Source: Pseudoalteromonas peptidolytica (GTDB taxonomy: Bacteria > Pseudomonadota > Gammaproteobacteria > Enterobacterales > Alteromonadaceae). Taken from it: a DNA stretch of 64,000 nucleotides. The notes under the pieces were generated by a model. It made no database searches. It was not told the origin of the DNA and saw only the letters and a program-made list of their open reading frames with translations. The translations under genes and the position numbers were made by a program. Positions 44,486 to 53,181 of the stretch are shown in pieces. The DNA lies in assembly GCF_012641745.1 (NCBI RefSeq), contig NZ_WEHZ01000001.1, positions 124,001-188,000 of the forward strand, read 5' to 3'. Positions within the stretch are counted from its first letter, which is position 1. Every line of letters starts with the position of its first letter.

Positions 44486-46126
44486 ATGAAAAAAACATTC
44501 CTCGCGCTTTTGGCTGTTTTTAGCCTCTGTGCAACAGCACAAGTCACGGTTATACATAATGTAAATGGCTACACGCCAACTAAATCACAAGCAGTTACGC
44601 GGTTTTCCTCGTTAGTGATAAAAGATGGAAAGGTCGTTAAAACCAGCGAAAAGGACCTCAGTGAACAATACCCCAATGCAATAAAGTTTAATGGTGAAGG
44701 CAAAACTTTATTACCAGGATTAATTGATGCGCACGGGCACATTATAGGGTTAGGTAACAATTTGCTGACCCTCGATGTACGTGGTAGCAGTTCCATTGCT
44801 GAAATAGGTAAACGGCTCACTGCTTACGCTAAAACACATAAAGGGGCATGGATAATAGGCCGTGGATGGGATCAAACTTTATGGCCCGGTGGGCAATTTC
44901 CAACCGCAGCGGACTTAGATAAGTACGTTAAAGATAAACCCGTCATGTTAACTCGAGTCGATGGTCATGCGATTTGGGTCAATACTAAAGCAATGGAGCT
45001 AGCCAATATTTCAAGTGCAACCCAAACTCCTGAAGGGGGAGAAATCATAAAGCTTAGCACTGGGCAGCCGAGTGGTATCTTTATCGATAAAGCTGAGGAG
45101 CTAGTTCGTCGCCAAGTCCCAACACTGTCTCAAGAACAAGTGAACTTAGCTTTAGATAAAGCCGCAGAGCACTTGTTGAGTCTTGGGATCACATCAGCGC
45201 ATGATACAGGAATTGACCACACCACATGGCAGGTTTACCAAGCTCGAGCAAAACAGCGCACTATGCCGCTTCGCGTCTATGCGATGCTCAGCGCCAGCTC
45301 ACCTAAACTGGGTGAAATGTTGGGGGCAGGGATAATCAAAGACACCCAAGATCAATTATCTATCCGCAGTGTGAAAATCTATGCTGATGGCGCACTGGGT
45401 AGCCGAGGTGCTGCATTAATTGGTGACTATCATGATCGTAAAGGTCATCGCGGGCTGATGCTTGAAAACCAATCCACGCTTGAATCTCTGATAGTACAAA
45501 GTATCCGTCATGGATACAGTGCACATACCCATGCTATTGGTGACAGAGCGAATCGTATCGTACTTGATGCTTATAAAAATGTGTTTACTAAAGTGGGCGG
45601 GAGACTACTGAGAAATCGGATTGAGCACGCACAAATTGTTCACCCTGATGATATACCACGTTTTAAAACCTTGGATATTATCCCCTCGATGCAGCCTGTG
45701 CATGCAACATCGGATATGCACATGGCAGAAAAACGCTTAGATGATAAGCAGCTTCGAGGAGCGTATGCTTGGCAAACATTTTTGAAGCAGGGCAGTAGAG
45801 TAGCTGCTGGATCTGACTTCCCCGTTGAATTGGCTAACCCATTTCATGGTTTACATGCTGCTATTACCAGACAAGATCACCAGAACTTACCCGAACAAGG
45901 CTGGCGTCCGGCTGAAAAGCTCACCAAGGTGCAAGCACTACGAGCGTTTACCTTAGATGCTGCCTATAGTGCATTTCAAGAGTATAAATTGGGGAGTTTA
46001 GAGCAAGGTAAATGGGCTGATTTTATTCTTATTGACCAAGATTATTTTACCGTAAACGACGATGTTATTGACGATATTCAAGTTGAGCAAACGTGGATTG
46101 CGGGTGAATTAAAATACCAGCGTTAG
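44486..46126 (+). CDS. Secreted amidohydrolase (YtcJ-like)
   Basis: The protein has 546 residues from the ATG with AAGGA upstream; a GTG five codons earlier is possible. A signal peptide (MKKTFLALLAVFSLCATAQ) precedes an amidohydrolase-family (PF07969) barrel. Metal ligands are LIDAHGHI (~85, HxH), HTHAIGD (~350) and RIEHAQI (~385), and AAGSDFPVE carries the Asp. Relatives hydrolyse amide or amidine bonds of unknown natural substrates, in the periplasm here. The stop overlaps a convergent small membrane gene by 4 bp. Confidence 0.88.
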   Translation: MKKTFLALLAVFSLCATAQVTVIHNVNGYTPTKSQAVTRFSSLVIKDGKVVKTSEKDLSEQYPNAIKFNGEGKTLLPGLIDAHGHIIGLGNNLLTLDVRGSSSIAEIGKRLTAYAKTHKGAWIIGRGWDQTLWPGGQFPTAADLDKYVKDKPVMLTRVDGHAIWVNTKAMELANISSATQTPEGGEIIKLSTGQPSGIFIDKAEELVRRQVPTLSQEQVNLALDKAAEHLLSLGITSAHDTGIDHTTWQVYQARAKQRTMPLRVYAMLSASSPKLGEMLGAGIIKDTQDQLSIRSVKIYADGALGSRGAALIGDYHDRKGHRGLMLENQSTLESLIVQSIRHGYSAHTHAIGDRANRIVLDAYKNVFTKVGGRLLRNRIEHAQIVHPDDIPRFKTLDIIPSMQPVHATSDMHMAEKRLDDKQLRGAYAWQTFLKQGSRVAAGSDFPVELANPFHGLHAAITRQDHQNLPEQGWRPAEKLTKVQALRAFTLDAAYSAFQEYKLGSLEQGKWADFILIDQDYFTVNDDVIDDIQVEQTWIAGELKYQR

Positions 46127-46335
46127 CGCTTTTGCAGTTTTACCAAGTGGTAGGTGTTAACGAGAGCCAGTAAGCCATTCGTTAATGCCACCGGCCACGC
46201 TTGAATAAGTGCGCCGTAGGCAGTAAAACAAATACAGCCGATCAAATTAAACCAACGCAACTTGGTCACATCACTCATCATTAAAGATAAGACCAAAAAA
46301 GCAGAGGCTAAATAGCCTAAATATTCCCAACTCAT
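46123..46335 (-). CDS. Small YgjV-like inner-membrane protein
   Basis: This 70-residue protein is almost entirely membrane-embedded, with three short helices, and starts MSWEYLGYLASAFLVLSLMM. LRWFNLIGCICFTAYGALI and WPVALTNGLLALVNTYHL match the YgjV/CBU_0592 type of small membrane protein (N-L-x-G pattern). GGGGAGAG is a strong ribosome site. Function is unknown. Confidence 0.75.
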   Translation of the reverse strand: MSWEYLGYLASAFLVLSLMMSDVTKLRWFNLIGCICFTAYGALIQAWPVALTNGLLALVNTYHLVKLQKR

Positions 46336-46400
46336 TTGTTCTCTCCCCTAAGTTGCGTTAGCATATAGTTTATGCTCGAATTTGTGTCTCGTGCAGAATA

Positions 46401-46563
46401 ATATCGATTAGTCTTAATACTTGCTCAATATGAAGGAGTCAATCAGGCGCTAACGGCGTTCAAAATTTTTTACTTTAGAACCTCTAAAAAGTAAAATTTT
46501 TGCCTTGTTATCGACAAGATTTTCTCGCCTCACAGTAGGTCACTTAATTAAGCAAATTGGTAT
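46401..46563 (+). repeat. Dispersed MITE-like repeat, copy C
   Basis: This 163-bp copy starts ATATCGATTAGTCTTAATAC and ends CAAATTGGTAT. It shares CTTGCTCAAT and TGAAGGAGT with copy A and TCGACAAGA, TCTCGCCTCA and TTAATTAAG with copy B. The centre holds an AAAAAGTAAAATTTTT palindrome-like tract. It lies in the 440-bp gap between two divergent genes (46336-46775); the remainder shows no gene, only the palindrome near the Crp-family start. Confidence 0.75.
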
Positions 46564-46749
46564 AAAAAGGCTAACCCACAAACCCCTAGAAATTAGCACC
46601 AATCACTTAGCTCTAACACGGGAAGTGGGGGTTTAAAGGTAATATCATGCAATAAATTCGCGCAGCGATGTAATGTGATACTACTTAAACAGTGTGAGTT
46701 AGCGTAAAACTTAAAAATTCATGCTAACGTCATTATAGTTTAATAAATA

Positions 46750-46761
46750 GGACATTTGTCC
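46750..46761 (+). promoter_or_regulatory. Palindrome upstream of the Crp-family regulator
   Basis: The arms GGACA and TGTCC around a TT spacer form a perfect dyad 14 bp before the ATG. The position suits an autoregulatory operator, but no consensus for this regulator is known to me. Confidence 0.35.
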
Positions 46762-46775
46762 GAAGAGCCATCTAG

Positions 46776-47432
46776 ATGTTTCAATATCATTTTTCAACCA
46801 ATTTGGTCGAACAGTTACTCGCTTTTGCTGGTAACAGTTTTCAACACAGTAAAAAGGAAGTCTTGATCCACCAAGACGAGCCGCTGAGTAAGCTTATATT
46901 AGTCACCAGTGGAACTGTATCTTTTAGTTATGATGTCGGTAACGGTCGTCGTTTGTTGCTTGGCCAACTAGATTGTAACAATACTTTGATTGGGGAAATT
47001 GAGGCACTGAATCATCAGCCTTGTATTTACACGGTAACGTGTTTGAGTGATGTGACATATCACCTAATCGAGCTAAAATACTGGCGAAAGTTACTGCTTG
47101 AGCAACCTGAGCTGAGCTTGTACACAGCACAAACCATTGCGGCAAAATTCACCGAAAATCAGAAGATAAACTTAGACAAATTATTATTACCTTTGAGCTA
47201 TAACATTGCTAAAGATTGTTTGTTGCGCGCGGAAAACTCTAATCCGACACTATTACGAGCCTACTCAACGGTTAGCGCCGAAGCTGAACGATTTGCTACT
47301 ACCGAGCGTGCTTACCGTCGAGTGGTGAGTGAATTAGTAGAAAAAGGACTTATAGTGCGCAGTAGTGAAGGATTAAAACCAGTAGACATTGATACGCTTG
47401 AAGCGTTTGTAGATAGCTTTGCGCAGGCTTGA
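46776..47432 (+). CDS. Crp/Fnr-family regulator, YeiL-like
   Basis: This 218-residue protein has an N-terminal cyclic-nucleotide-binding-fold beta barrel (VLIHQDEPLSKLILVTSGTV, GEIEALNHQPCIYTV), a dimerisation helix (~115-135) and a C-terminal winged helix-turn-helix (STVSAEAERFATTERAYRRV split over ~160-185). The pattern and sequence resemble YeiL of E. coli. The usual cAMP-contact Arg-Ser pair is not evident, so it may sense something else. Targets are unknown. Confidence 0.8.
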   Translation: MFQYHFSTNLVEQLLAFAGNSFQHSKKEVLIHQDEPLSKLILVTSGTVSFSYDVGNGRRLLLGQLDCNNTLIGEIEALNHQPCIYTVTCLSDVTYHLIELKYWRKLLLEQPELSLYTAQTIAAKFTENQKINLDKLLLPLSYNIAKDCLLRAENSNPTLLRAYSTVSAEAERFATTERAYRRVVSELVEKGLIVRSSEGLKPVDIDTLEAFVDSFAQA

Positions 47433-47484
47433 TGGGGATCATAGCCAAAATACAATAGATTATCGGAAGTTTAGGTTAATAAAA

Positions 47485-47505
47485 AGGGCGAGTAACACTC
47501 GCCCT
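47485..47505. terminator. Bidirectional terminator
   Basis: The perfect 8-bp stem AGGGCGAG / CTCGCCCT with a TAACA loop gives, on the minus strand, a TTTTTATT tail after the phosphoribosyltransferase gene. It also lies ~50 bp after the plus-strand regulator gene. Confidence 0.85.
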
Positions 47506-47523
47506 CATTGCTTTTATATTAAA

Positions 47524-48087
47524 CTACTTAGCGAACAAGTGCTTAATATTAGCGAGATCTGACTTACCCTCGATTAACTCTTCAGGGGTTAACCCCGAAA
47601 GCTCATGAGGAAATACTAGCCATTCATCAGACTCATGAATAAAGTAATCTGGTGTCATGGGCACCTTCTTATTCGCAGGCTTGTAGTATGGACAAGCTAC
47701 GCGAATATCTCGCGGTAAGTTTAACCGCATTAGCTCTTCAAGTTTTTCCTTTAATGCGAAAATACTGCGACCAGAATCAAAGACATCATCAACAATCAGT
47801 AATGAGTCGTCAGCATTCGCATTTTCGACTATATAGTGCAAGCCATGTACTTTGATTTCTTTCGATTGCTTGCCAATGCCATAGTAAGAGGAAGTACGCA
47901 CTGCAATGTGATCGGTTTCGATGCCTTTATAGTCGTAGAATTCTTGCACTGCAATACCAATAGGCGCACCACCACGCCAAATACCAATAATAAAGTCAGG
48001 TCTAAACCCATCTTCATAAACTTTAGCGGCTAAGCGAAATGAATCTTCTAGCAATTGTTGCGCTGTGATATAGCACTTATCTGACAT
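47524..48087 (-). CDS. Purine-type phosphoribosyltransferase
   Basis: The protein has 187 residues from the ATG of MSDKCYITAQQ, with GGGGTA upstream; an earlier start adds 21 unlikely residues. It is a type I PRTase: FIIGIWRGGAPIG (PPi loop), VRTSSYYG, the PRPP motif LLIVDDVFDSGRS (~100), and a C-terminal hood (PDYFIHESDEWLVFPHE) resembling hypoxanthine/xanthine phosphoribosyltransferases. It should transfer phosphoribose to a purine base. The exact base is uncertain. Confidence 0.85.
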   Translation of the reverse strand: MSDKCYITAQQLLEDSFRLAAKVYEDGFRPDFIIGIWRGGAPIGIAVQEFYDYKGIETDHIAVRTSSYYGIGKQSKEIKVHGLHYIVENANADDSLLIVDDVFDSGRSIFALKEKLEELMRLNLPRDIRVACPYYKPANKKVPMTPDYFIHESDEWLVFPHELSGLTPEELIEGKSDLANIKHLFAK

Positions 48088-48143
48088 AAATACCCCGTTA
48101 GGAAGCCCGTGTGATGGTGGTAAGCAGCAACTGCTGCCAATTG

Positions 48144-48192
48144 ATACCAACTACAATTATTCGCAAGTCACAGGAACTTGCGTAACTGGTAT
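48144..48192. repeat. Small hairpin repeat with ATACCA/TGGTAT ends
   Basis: This 49-bp element has imperfect inverted ends ATACCAACTAC / GTAACTGGTAT and an inner perfect hairpin CGCAAGT / ACTTGCG with a 7-nt loop. The ends relate it to the other dispersed repeats. It lies between ohrR and the phosphoribosyltransferase gene. It has no T-run, so it is a poor terminator. Confidence 0.5.
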
Positions 48193-48292
48193 AACCGAAT
48201 ATTTTAACGTAAAGCAGTCGAAAATGCTGTAATATTGATGTCTTTTTATTTTCATTTTTTGATTTAGGTCTTGGTTTGACGCTAAGTCTAGA

Positions 48293-48715
48293 TCATTGCA
48301 ACAAATCGAGTGCGCTTTTTAGCAGCTGCATTTGCTCCATGCTTAACCCTGACTTTTCCAACATTTGGGCTGGAATGCAGGCGCAGGATTGTTCTAGTTC
48401 TTTTCCAGCTTTAGTTAAGTGAATAATTGTGTGTCGTTCATCATCCGGTGTTTTGTTCCGTGAGACTATTCCATGCTGCTCAAGCCTTTTCAGCAAAGGG
48501 GTGAGTGTGTTGCTATTCAGCCCCGCTCGCTTGCCGATTTCTTTCACTAGTTGTCCGTCTTGCTCCCACAGAATAAGTAGCACTATATATTGCGGGTAAG
48601 TGAGCCCAACTTCTTTGAGTAGCGGCTGATAGAGCCTTGTAACTTGTCTCGACGCGTTATAAAGCTTGAAGCAAAGCTGGTTATCAAGGTTGAGCTGAGG
48701 GTTGGATTTACTCAT
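48293..48715 (-). CDS. ohrR: OhrR-type MarR family peroxide sensor
   Basis: This 140-residue winged-helix repressor carries the reactive Cys in NQLCFKLYNASRQVTRLY (~15) and the matching LKEVGLTYPQYIVLL of OhrR. The DNA-recognition helix is LNSNTLTPLLKRLEQHG, and the wing has TPDDERHTI. OhrR proteins are inactivated by organic hydroperoxides. Its ATG directly follows the stop of the glutathione peroxidase gene, so sensor and enzyme form one operon; an ohr gene itself is absent here. Confidence 0.88.
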   Translation of the reverse strand: MSKSNPQLNLDNQLCFKLYNASRQVTRLYQPLLKEVGLTYPQYIVLLILWEQDGQLVKEIGKRAGLNSNTLTPLLKRLEQHGIVSRNKTPDDERHTIIHLTKAGKELEQSCACIPAQMLEKSGLSMEQMQLLKSALDLLQ

Positions 48716-49195
48716 TTAACGCAGCAGCTCTTCAATGTCTTGTGCAATTTGTGCCGGTTTTGTTATTGGTGCGTAGCGCTTTACGGGTTGGCCTTGTTTA
48801 TCGAATAAAAATTTGGTGAAGTTCCATTTTATTTTGTTACCAAACATTCCAGGTAATATAGATTTTAGATACTGATAAAGCGGATGTGCGTTATCGCCAT
48901 TAACTTCTATTTTTTCCATCATTTGAAAGTCAACACCATAGTTGATCAGGCAACCTTCTTGAATTTGCTTTGCATCGCCTGGCTCTTGTTTCCCAAATTG
49001 ATTACAAGGAAATCCAATAATCACTAAGCCTTGCTCGGCATACTGTTGATGTAACTGTTGTAGGCCTTCGTATTGTGGAGTTAAGCCGCATTCACTGGCG
49101 GTATTGACTATTAGTACGACTTTGTCCTGTAAGTCCGTAAATGAAAATGTCTTACCTTGGAGTGTGTTTGCTTCAAACTGATATAAATTAGCCAT
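48716..49195 (-). CDS. Glutathione peroxidase (Cys type)
   Basis: This 159-residue thioredoxin-fold peroxidase has the catalytic Cys in VNTASECGLTPQYEGL (~35), Gln in GFPCNQFGKQEPG (~68-80), and Trp in KWNFTKFLFD (~125). These complete the Cys-Gln-Trp triad of BtuE-type enzymes. The second Cys in FPCNQF may resolve with thioredoxin. It reduces lipid and organic peroxides and is first in the operon with ohrR. Two short imperfect dyads (AATTT-N6-AAATT, ATTGC-N6-GCAAT) lie in its 111-bp upstream gap, but neither resembles a known OhrR box closely. Confidence 0.92.
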   Translation of the reverse strand: MANLYQFEANTLQGKTFSFTDLQDKVVLIVNTASECGLTPQYEGLQQLHQQYAEQGLVIIGFPCNQFGKQEPGDAKQIQEGCLINYGVDFQMMEKIEVNGDNAHPLYQYLKSILPGMFGNKIKWNFTKFLFDKQGQPVKRYAPITKPAQIAQDIEELLR

Positions 49196-49306
49196 ATTAA
49201 TCTCTTGTGATTTAATCGTGTGCGACCTAATTTATCGGCAAATTCTCAATATTGCAAGTGGGCAATCTCAAATGCCAATGACTATCTTACATTGAGTTAA
49301 TCGTCA

Positions 49307-50164
49307 TTATGGCTGGATGGGTTTGTATTTGGTGCTCAACATTGCAAGTCTGCGAGTGATCAGTAGATGATCTGGTTTTGGTAGGTATTTTAAGTGCGTC
49401 GTAATATAAAGCTTGGTAGGGTAAAGCGCCCGTATCATGGCGTTCGCTTGTTTTATAAATGCCTGTGTTTCGCGGGTGTGACTGCAGGCTATATGGCCTT
49501 CTAGATGAGAGAGATTATTCGCAAGAGGTAAAGAGCCTATCAAGTGTGCTTTATCTTTAGGGAAACTATTTTGAAATACTGTGGGGTAGGCTAATATAAA
49601 GTCAACCTTACCTGAACTAAACTCCTTAATAATAGTATCCGCCGATGTTTTGTATGGCTGGACTGAGACATTGTGTGGTGCTAGTTCAGATAATGCAGCA
49701 TCAATAGCTGTACCATACGATTTGCCGATCTCTCGAATAATGGTTTTATCAGGGTAGAATACCATTAAGCTATTCAATGACTTTAGTTTGCCTGTGCTAT
49801 TAATTAAGCTGGCATCGATGGGCGTGCTTTGCTTAAAGTAGTAGAGGCGGTGACTGGGATACAAATGAATAGGAATAGTGAACAAAAAAGTTTGCTGTCG
49901 GCTTGGCGTTTTAAGTCGTGATACAGCACATACTGCTTGGTCACTGGCAAGTAACTGATTTAGCTCGCTCGGCGTGACTATTTTAAAATCAAAAAAATCG
50001 CGACCAAACTGATTGAGTAGCAGGTTGTTTGTATCTGACTCTAGGTTATTCGATTTTTTTGAAAAAAGTCGAAATTCATCATCAGGTTCAATAGAGAGTA
50101 GGAGAATTTTTGCATTACAGCTACCACTAAGTATGAGTAGCAACATCAGCATATATTTCATCAT
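49307..50164 (-). CDS. Periplasmic binding-protein-like protein
   Basis: This 285-residue protein has a signal peptide (MMKYMLMLLLILSGSCNA). The mature part has the two-lobe pattern of SBP family 3 proteins: FKIVTPSELNQLLAS, AVCAVSRLKTPSRQQ, SLMVFYPDKTIIREIGKSYG, and SSGKVDFILAYPTVFQNSF. Many Alteromonadales genomes carry such solitary periplasmic proteins without transporter genes. GGGG precedes two adjacent ATG codons. Ligand unknown. Confidence 0.6.
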   Translation of the reverse strand: MMKYMLMLLLILSGSCNAKILLLSIEPDDEFRLFSKKSNNLESDTNNLLLNQFGRDFFDFKIVTPSELNQLLASDQAVCAVSRLKTPSRQQTFLFTIPIHLYPSHRLYYFKQSTPIDASLINSTGKLKSLNSLMVFYPDKTIIREIGKSYGTAIDAALSELAPHNVSVQPYKTSADTIIKEFSSGKVDFILAYPTVFQNSFPKDKAHLIGSLPLANNLSHLEGHIACSHTRETQAFIKQANAMIRALYPTKLYITTHLKYLPKPDHLLITRRLAMLSTKYKPIQP

Positions 50165-50419
50165 TACCCCAATGTGATAACACCTATTTCTACTTACTAT
50201 AGAACATTCGCTGTTATTTATCTTTTAGGTTTATATTCTCGCGCACTTTCGTAGGCTATAGCCAGCTTGACGTCGTCATTCATTTGAATAAAGTCACAGC
50301 TAACAATTTCATAAATAGTATAGATGTATCAATCAAGCGCGTTTTAACGATAAGTTTTTGTACTGCGTTTTAGAACCTGTCATCATAGCGGTAGTTTTGA
50401 TTATTGGGGCTAATACGTT

Positions 50420-51058
50420 ATGACTAAAGTGTGGGACGGGTTCATCCGAGGTTTTCATTGGCTGCTTGTGGTTGGGTTGGTTACTTTATATATCACGGGT
50501 GAAGAAGGTATGATGGAGCTTCACTTTGTTACAGGTTATTTGTTACTGGCGTTAATGGCTACTCGACTTATTTGGGGGCTATTTGGCAGCCAAACGGCAA
50601 AACTTAGCGCGTTATTTCATTCACCAAAAGCCATAGTGAGTGCCATCAAGTCCAGTAAAAGTCATGTTGGCCACAACCCGGCTGGCAGCCAAATGGTACT
50701 GGTGTTTTTTGTCTTGATTATTGTGCAGCTGGGGTCTGGATTAATGACGACAGATGATATTTTGGTGGAAGGTCCACTCGCCCAGTATGTTTCTTACGAT
50801 TTAGTTGAGATTGCAGGTGACATCCATCACATCAATATTGACATATTGCTCGCGGCGATTGCTATTCATATCGTGGCGATTGTAATGTACCGCTTGAAAG
50901 GTCAGAATTTAGTTAAAACACTGCTAACAGGCAAGCAAGAAAATGCTGCTGTTGCGCCAAAAATGAAGTCAGGTATTGTCGCTTATTTTATTTTTATAAT
51001 ATTGTCGGTGCTGTTACTGCTTACTTGGGGCGCTGAGCCGCTGAATAGTTTGTTGTAA
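50420..51058 (+). CDS. Cytochrome b561-family membrane protein
   Basis: This 212-residue protein has four main membrane helices plus a C-terminal one. Heme-ligand candidates are His14 in FIRGFHWLLV, the His of MELHFVTGYLLLALM (~35), and two in helix 4 (IAIHIVAIVMYRLKG, ~155); DIHHINIDILL precedes it. This is the bacterial di-heme cytochrome b/b6 fold that passes electrons in the inner membrane. The partner, often a small cytochrome c, is not adjacent. Confidence 0.88.
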   Translation: MTKVWDGFIRGFHWLLVVGLVTLYITGEEGMMELHFVTGYLLLALMATRLIWGLFGSQTAKLSALFHSPKAIVSAIKSSKSHVGHNPAGSQMVLVFFVLIIVQLGSGLMTTDDILVEGPLAQYVSYDLVEIAGDIHHINIDILLAAIAIHIVAIVMYRLKGQNLVKTLLTGKQENAAVAPKMKSGIVAYFIFIILSVLLLLTWGAEPLNSLL

Positions 51059-51156
51059 TATTTCGCAACAGAATATCCGAAACAGATTCGACCTCTAGTG
51101 CTAAAAATTCTGGTAATATGGCGCAATTTTATTATCTAGGTTAGAGAAAAGTAACG

Positions 51157-51861
51157 ATGTTAGAGCCGTATTATCAACAACAGGCAAATCAGATCACCAT
51201 TACCAGAGAGCAAGGCAGCTCATTTGCCAAGGGCGTTGCGGACGATTACAACCCATTACATGATGTAGATGCAAAAAAGTTCTGTGTGCCAGGGGATCTA
51301 CTTTTCTCATTAGTACTTAAACACTATGGCTTGAGTGAAAGTATGCAGTTTAGCTTTGTAGGAATGGTTGATGAAACAACCGTTCTTACTTTCCCCGAGG
51401 GCGGTGCGCAGTTTGATATTATGGCAAACGACAAAGTAATGCTCTCTGTAACACGCAAAGGGGAGACAAGTACATGCTCATCGCTTATCGATAGTTTAAC
51501 TACAAATTATGTTGAATTTTCTGGAACTACCTTCCCACATGTGATCATTCCATTGATGGGTGAGCAAGAGGTAATGATAAACCCCGCAAGACCTATGGTT
51601 ATCTACGAATCTATGAGCATTCAAATGGATGATATCTCAGTCAGTGAAGTATCACTTGAGGCTGACAAACCTGAGTTTAGCTATGATGGCAAGCGTGGAA
51701 AAATCAATTTACGCTTTAACCTAACCGCAAATGGTACAAAAGTAGGTTTTGGGGAAAAGCATATGCTGGTTTCTGGGATCCGCGAATATTGTCAGCAAAC
51801 AGTCGATGAATTAATTACCTATTATAACAACAGGAAGTTAACCTTAAAACCTGCTTGTTAA
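51157..51861 (+). CDS. DUF3581 protein, hotdog-like
   Basis: This 234-residue soluble protein starts EPYYQQQANQITITREQGSS. The segment FAKGVADDYNPLHDVDAKKF resembles the substrate/acyl site of MaoC-type hotdog hydratases (DxNPxH). The overall pattern matches DUF3581, a family restricted to marine gammaproteobacteria. Function is unknown. A lone gene with TTAGAGAAAAG upstream. Confidence 0.8.
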   Translation: MLEPYYQQQANQITITREQGSSFAKGVADDYNPLHDVDAKKFCVPGDLLFSLVLKHYGLSESMQFSFVGMVDETTVLTFPEGGAQFDIMANDKVMLSVTRKGETSTCSSLIDSLTTNYVEFSGTTFPHVIIPLMGEQEVMINPARPMVIYESMSIQMDDISVSEVSLEADKPEFSYDGKRGKINLRFNLTANGTKVGFGEKHMLVSGIREYCQQTVDELITYYNNRKLTLKPAC

Positions 51862-51876
51862 TTTTTTGATGTTTAT

Positions 51877-51905
51877 ATGGGTGCAACACGGTTAAGTTCA
51901 CCCAT
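51877..51905 (+). terminator. Hairpin after the DUF3581 gene
   Basis: The stem ATGGGTG-c-AAC / GTT-CACCCAT folds around an 8-nt loop with one bulge, 16 bp after the stop. There is no T-run behind it, so its role as terminator is tentative. Confidence 0.45.
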
Positions 51906-52454
51906 TGAATAACTTTGACCATTTCATTCCTACCTTACTTTCTAGTATCTCATTCCTTTTCATTGCCCCTTTTTTAATCTTTACGCTCAAAGTATTGTTT
52001 TTGGTTAAATTCCAAACGTACGTGTAATGACGTGTAATTCAAATCGGTGCTACTTTTGGATTATAATTGCTTTTGAATCATTAGTTTTGTTTTTGGTTTT
52101 AAGCTTGTGTTTTTACAATTTTTACTTTTATTTTTTACAAGTTGTTGTTTTTAATGGGGTGATATTAATTTCCCTTGATTACAATTTAACTTTATACACT
52201 ATTGTGTTTTTTGGCTTTGTTGTATGGGATTCGTCACCGCTAGCAGCATTAAGCAATAAATTTACAGCAACTAAGGTTTGAGTAAGCAAAAGCTAACCTC
52301 TTGTTTATAAAACTTGTTTGAACCTGCTTCTTTACTTGAGCAAGCATTTTTGGTGGATATTGCCTTTACACCGAACGCTTACCAAGGTGCCTATTTGATG
52401 TAAGTTAGGCGAATTTATGCCTCAAATGCTGGCTTTTGAAGGTGAATTAAGCGT
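51906..52454. other. Long AT-rich leader region before the pilin operon
   Basis: The region between the hairpin and the repeat fragment has very low GC with long T-runs. An 84-codon hydrophobic open frame (52027-52281) is probably fortuitous, given the composition and lack of ribosome site. No sigma-54 element or clear promoter was found. The size suggests regulatory content for the following operon. Confidence 0.4.
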
Positions 52455-52514
52455 AGTTAGCGTTAAAACTGGCAGCTAACTTCCATTAATCATCAGTAGC
52501 ACAGGTTAAACATC
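52455..52514 (+). repeat. Internal fragment of the short dispersed repeat
   Basis: The core TTAGCGTTAAAACTGGC, then CATTAAT and CAGGTTAA, parallels 40922-40978 with roughly three-quarters identity by eye. The ATACCAATTA-type ends are missing. It ends just 28 bp upstream of the first pilin gene. Confidence 0.5.
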
Positions 52515-52542
52515 AAAACTATCAACTGGATACTGTAGTAGC

Positions 52543-53148
52543 ATGAATCAAAAAGGTTTCACTCTCGTCGAACTATCAATTGTCTTAGTGGTGATTGGAC
52601 TGTTGATCTCCATTAGCTCGGTTGCCGGAAACATTCAAAGAAATGCAGAGTACACCAAGATCCAAAGCCGTTTTGTTATGCCATGGGCGCAGACCTATAA
52701 AATCTACTTTGATTACGTTGGCCTCGTCCCAGGAGACATAACTCCCGCCACTGGAAAAATAAACCAAGGCAATGGCGATATTTGTGATGCTGATTTGCGC
52801 AAGTTTTTTAATGATGCCGGTATTGAACTGCCAACCGGTCGCGGCGCAAGTCGTGAAGACAAAGCCGTTTTTAATGCTTTAGACAATAATCCTCGCCAAA
52901 TAGCAGTGTGCTTATCTCACGTACAGCAGTGGCGTATTCAGGGCTCAGAAATTGCAGTAAATGCAATACGTATCAATGGATTAACCCCCGATTTGGCAGC
53001 AAAGCTAGACACTGCAATTGATGGCCTTAGTAACGCCAGTGACGGTATGTTTCGCCTCATTACTGGCGCTAATGCTGATGCCGATTGGCCTGTAGCCAAT
53101 GACACCAATTTACAATCGGTAGATGCTTACTACCGTATGCCATTTTAA
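52543..53148 (+). CDS. Type IV prepilin-like protein 1 of tandem set
   Basis: This 201-residue protein has a 5-residue leader MNQKG ending in Gly, then FTLVELSIVLVVIGLLIS, giving Phe+1 and Glu+5 of class III signal peptides cut by prepilin peptidase. Cys81 and Cys123 bracket the family block ELPTGRGASRED (95-106), with LDNNPRQIAVC after it. GLTPDLAAKLDTAIDGL and GMFRL close the protein. It is shorter and more divergent than the next three pilins. The ribosome site is weak. As first gene it could be the major or a minor subunit. Confidence 0.88.
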   Translation: MNQKGFTLVELSIVLVVIGLLISISSVAGNIQRNAEYTKIQSRFVMPWAQTYKIYFDYVGLVPGDITPATGKINQGNGDICDADLRKFFNDAGIELPTGRGASREDKAVFNALDNNPRQIAVCLSHVQQWRIQGSEIAVNAIRINGLTPDLAAKLDTAIDGLSNASDGMFRLITGANADADWPVANDTNLQSVDAYYRMPF

Positions 53149-53181
53149 CTTTTAACTCTCTAACTACTTGGAACAATAGCG

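Noticed and set aside
49229..49266. Two short dyads upstream of the glutathione peroxidase gene as OhrR operators
   Set aside because: Arms of 5 bp with 6-bp spacers are expected by chance in AT-rich DNA and do not resemble the TACAATT-AATTGTA type of OhrR box.
52027..52281. 84-codon hydrophobic open frame upstream of the pilin operon
   Set aside because: It lies in very T-rich DNA that would yield Phe/Leu/Val-rich peptides by chance, has no ribosome site and resembles no family.
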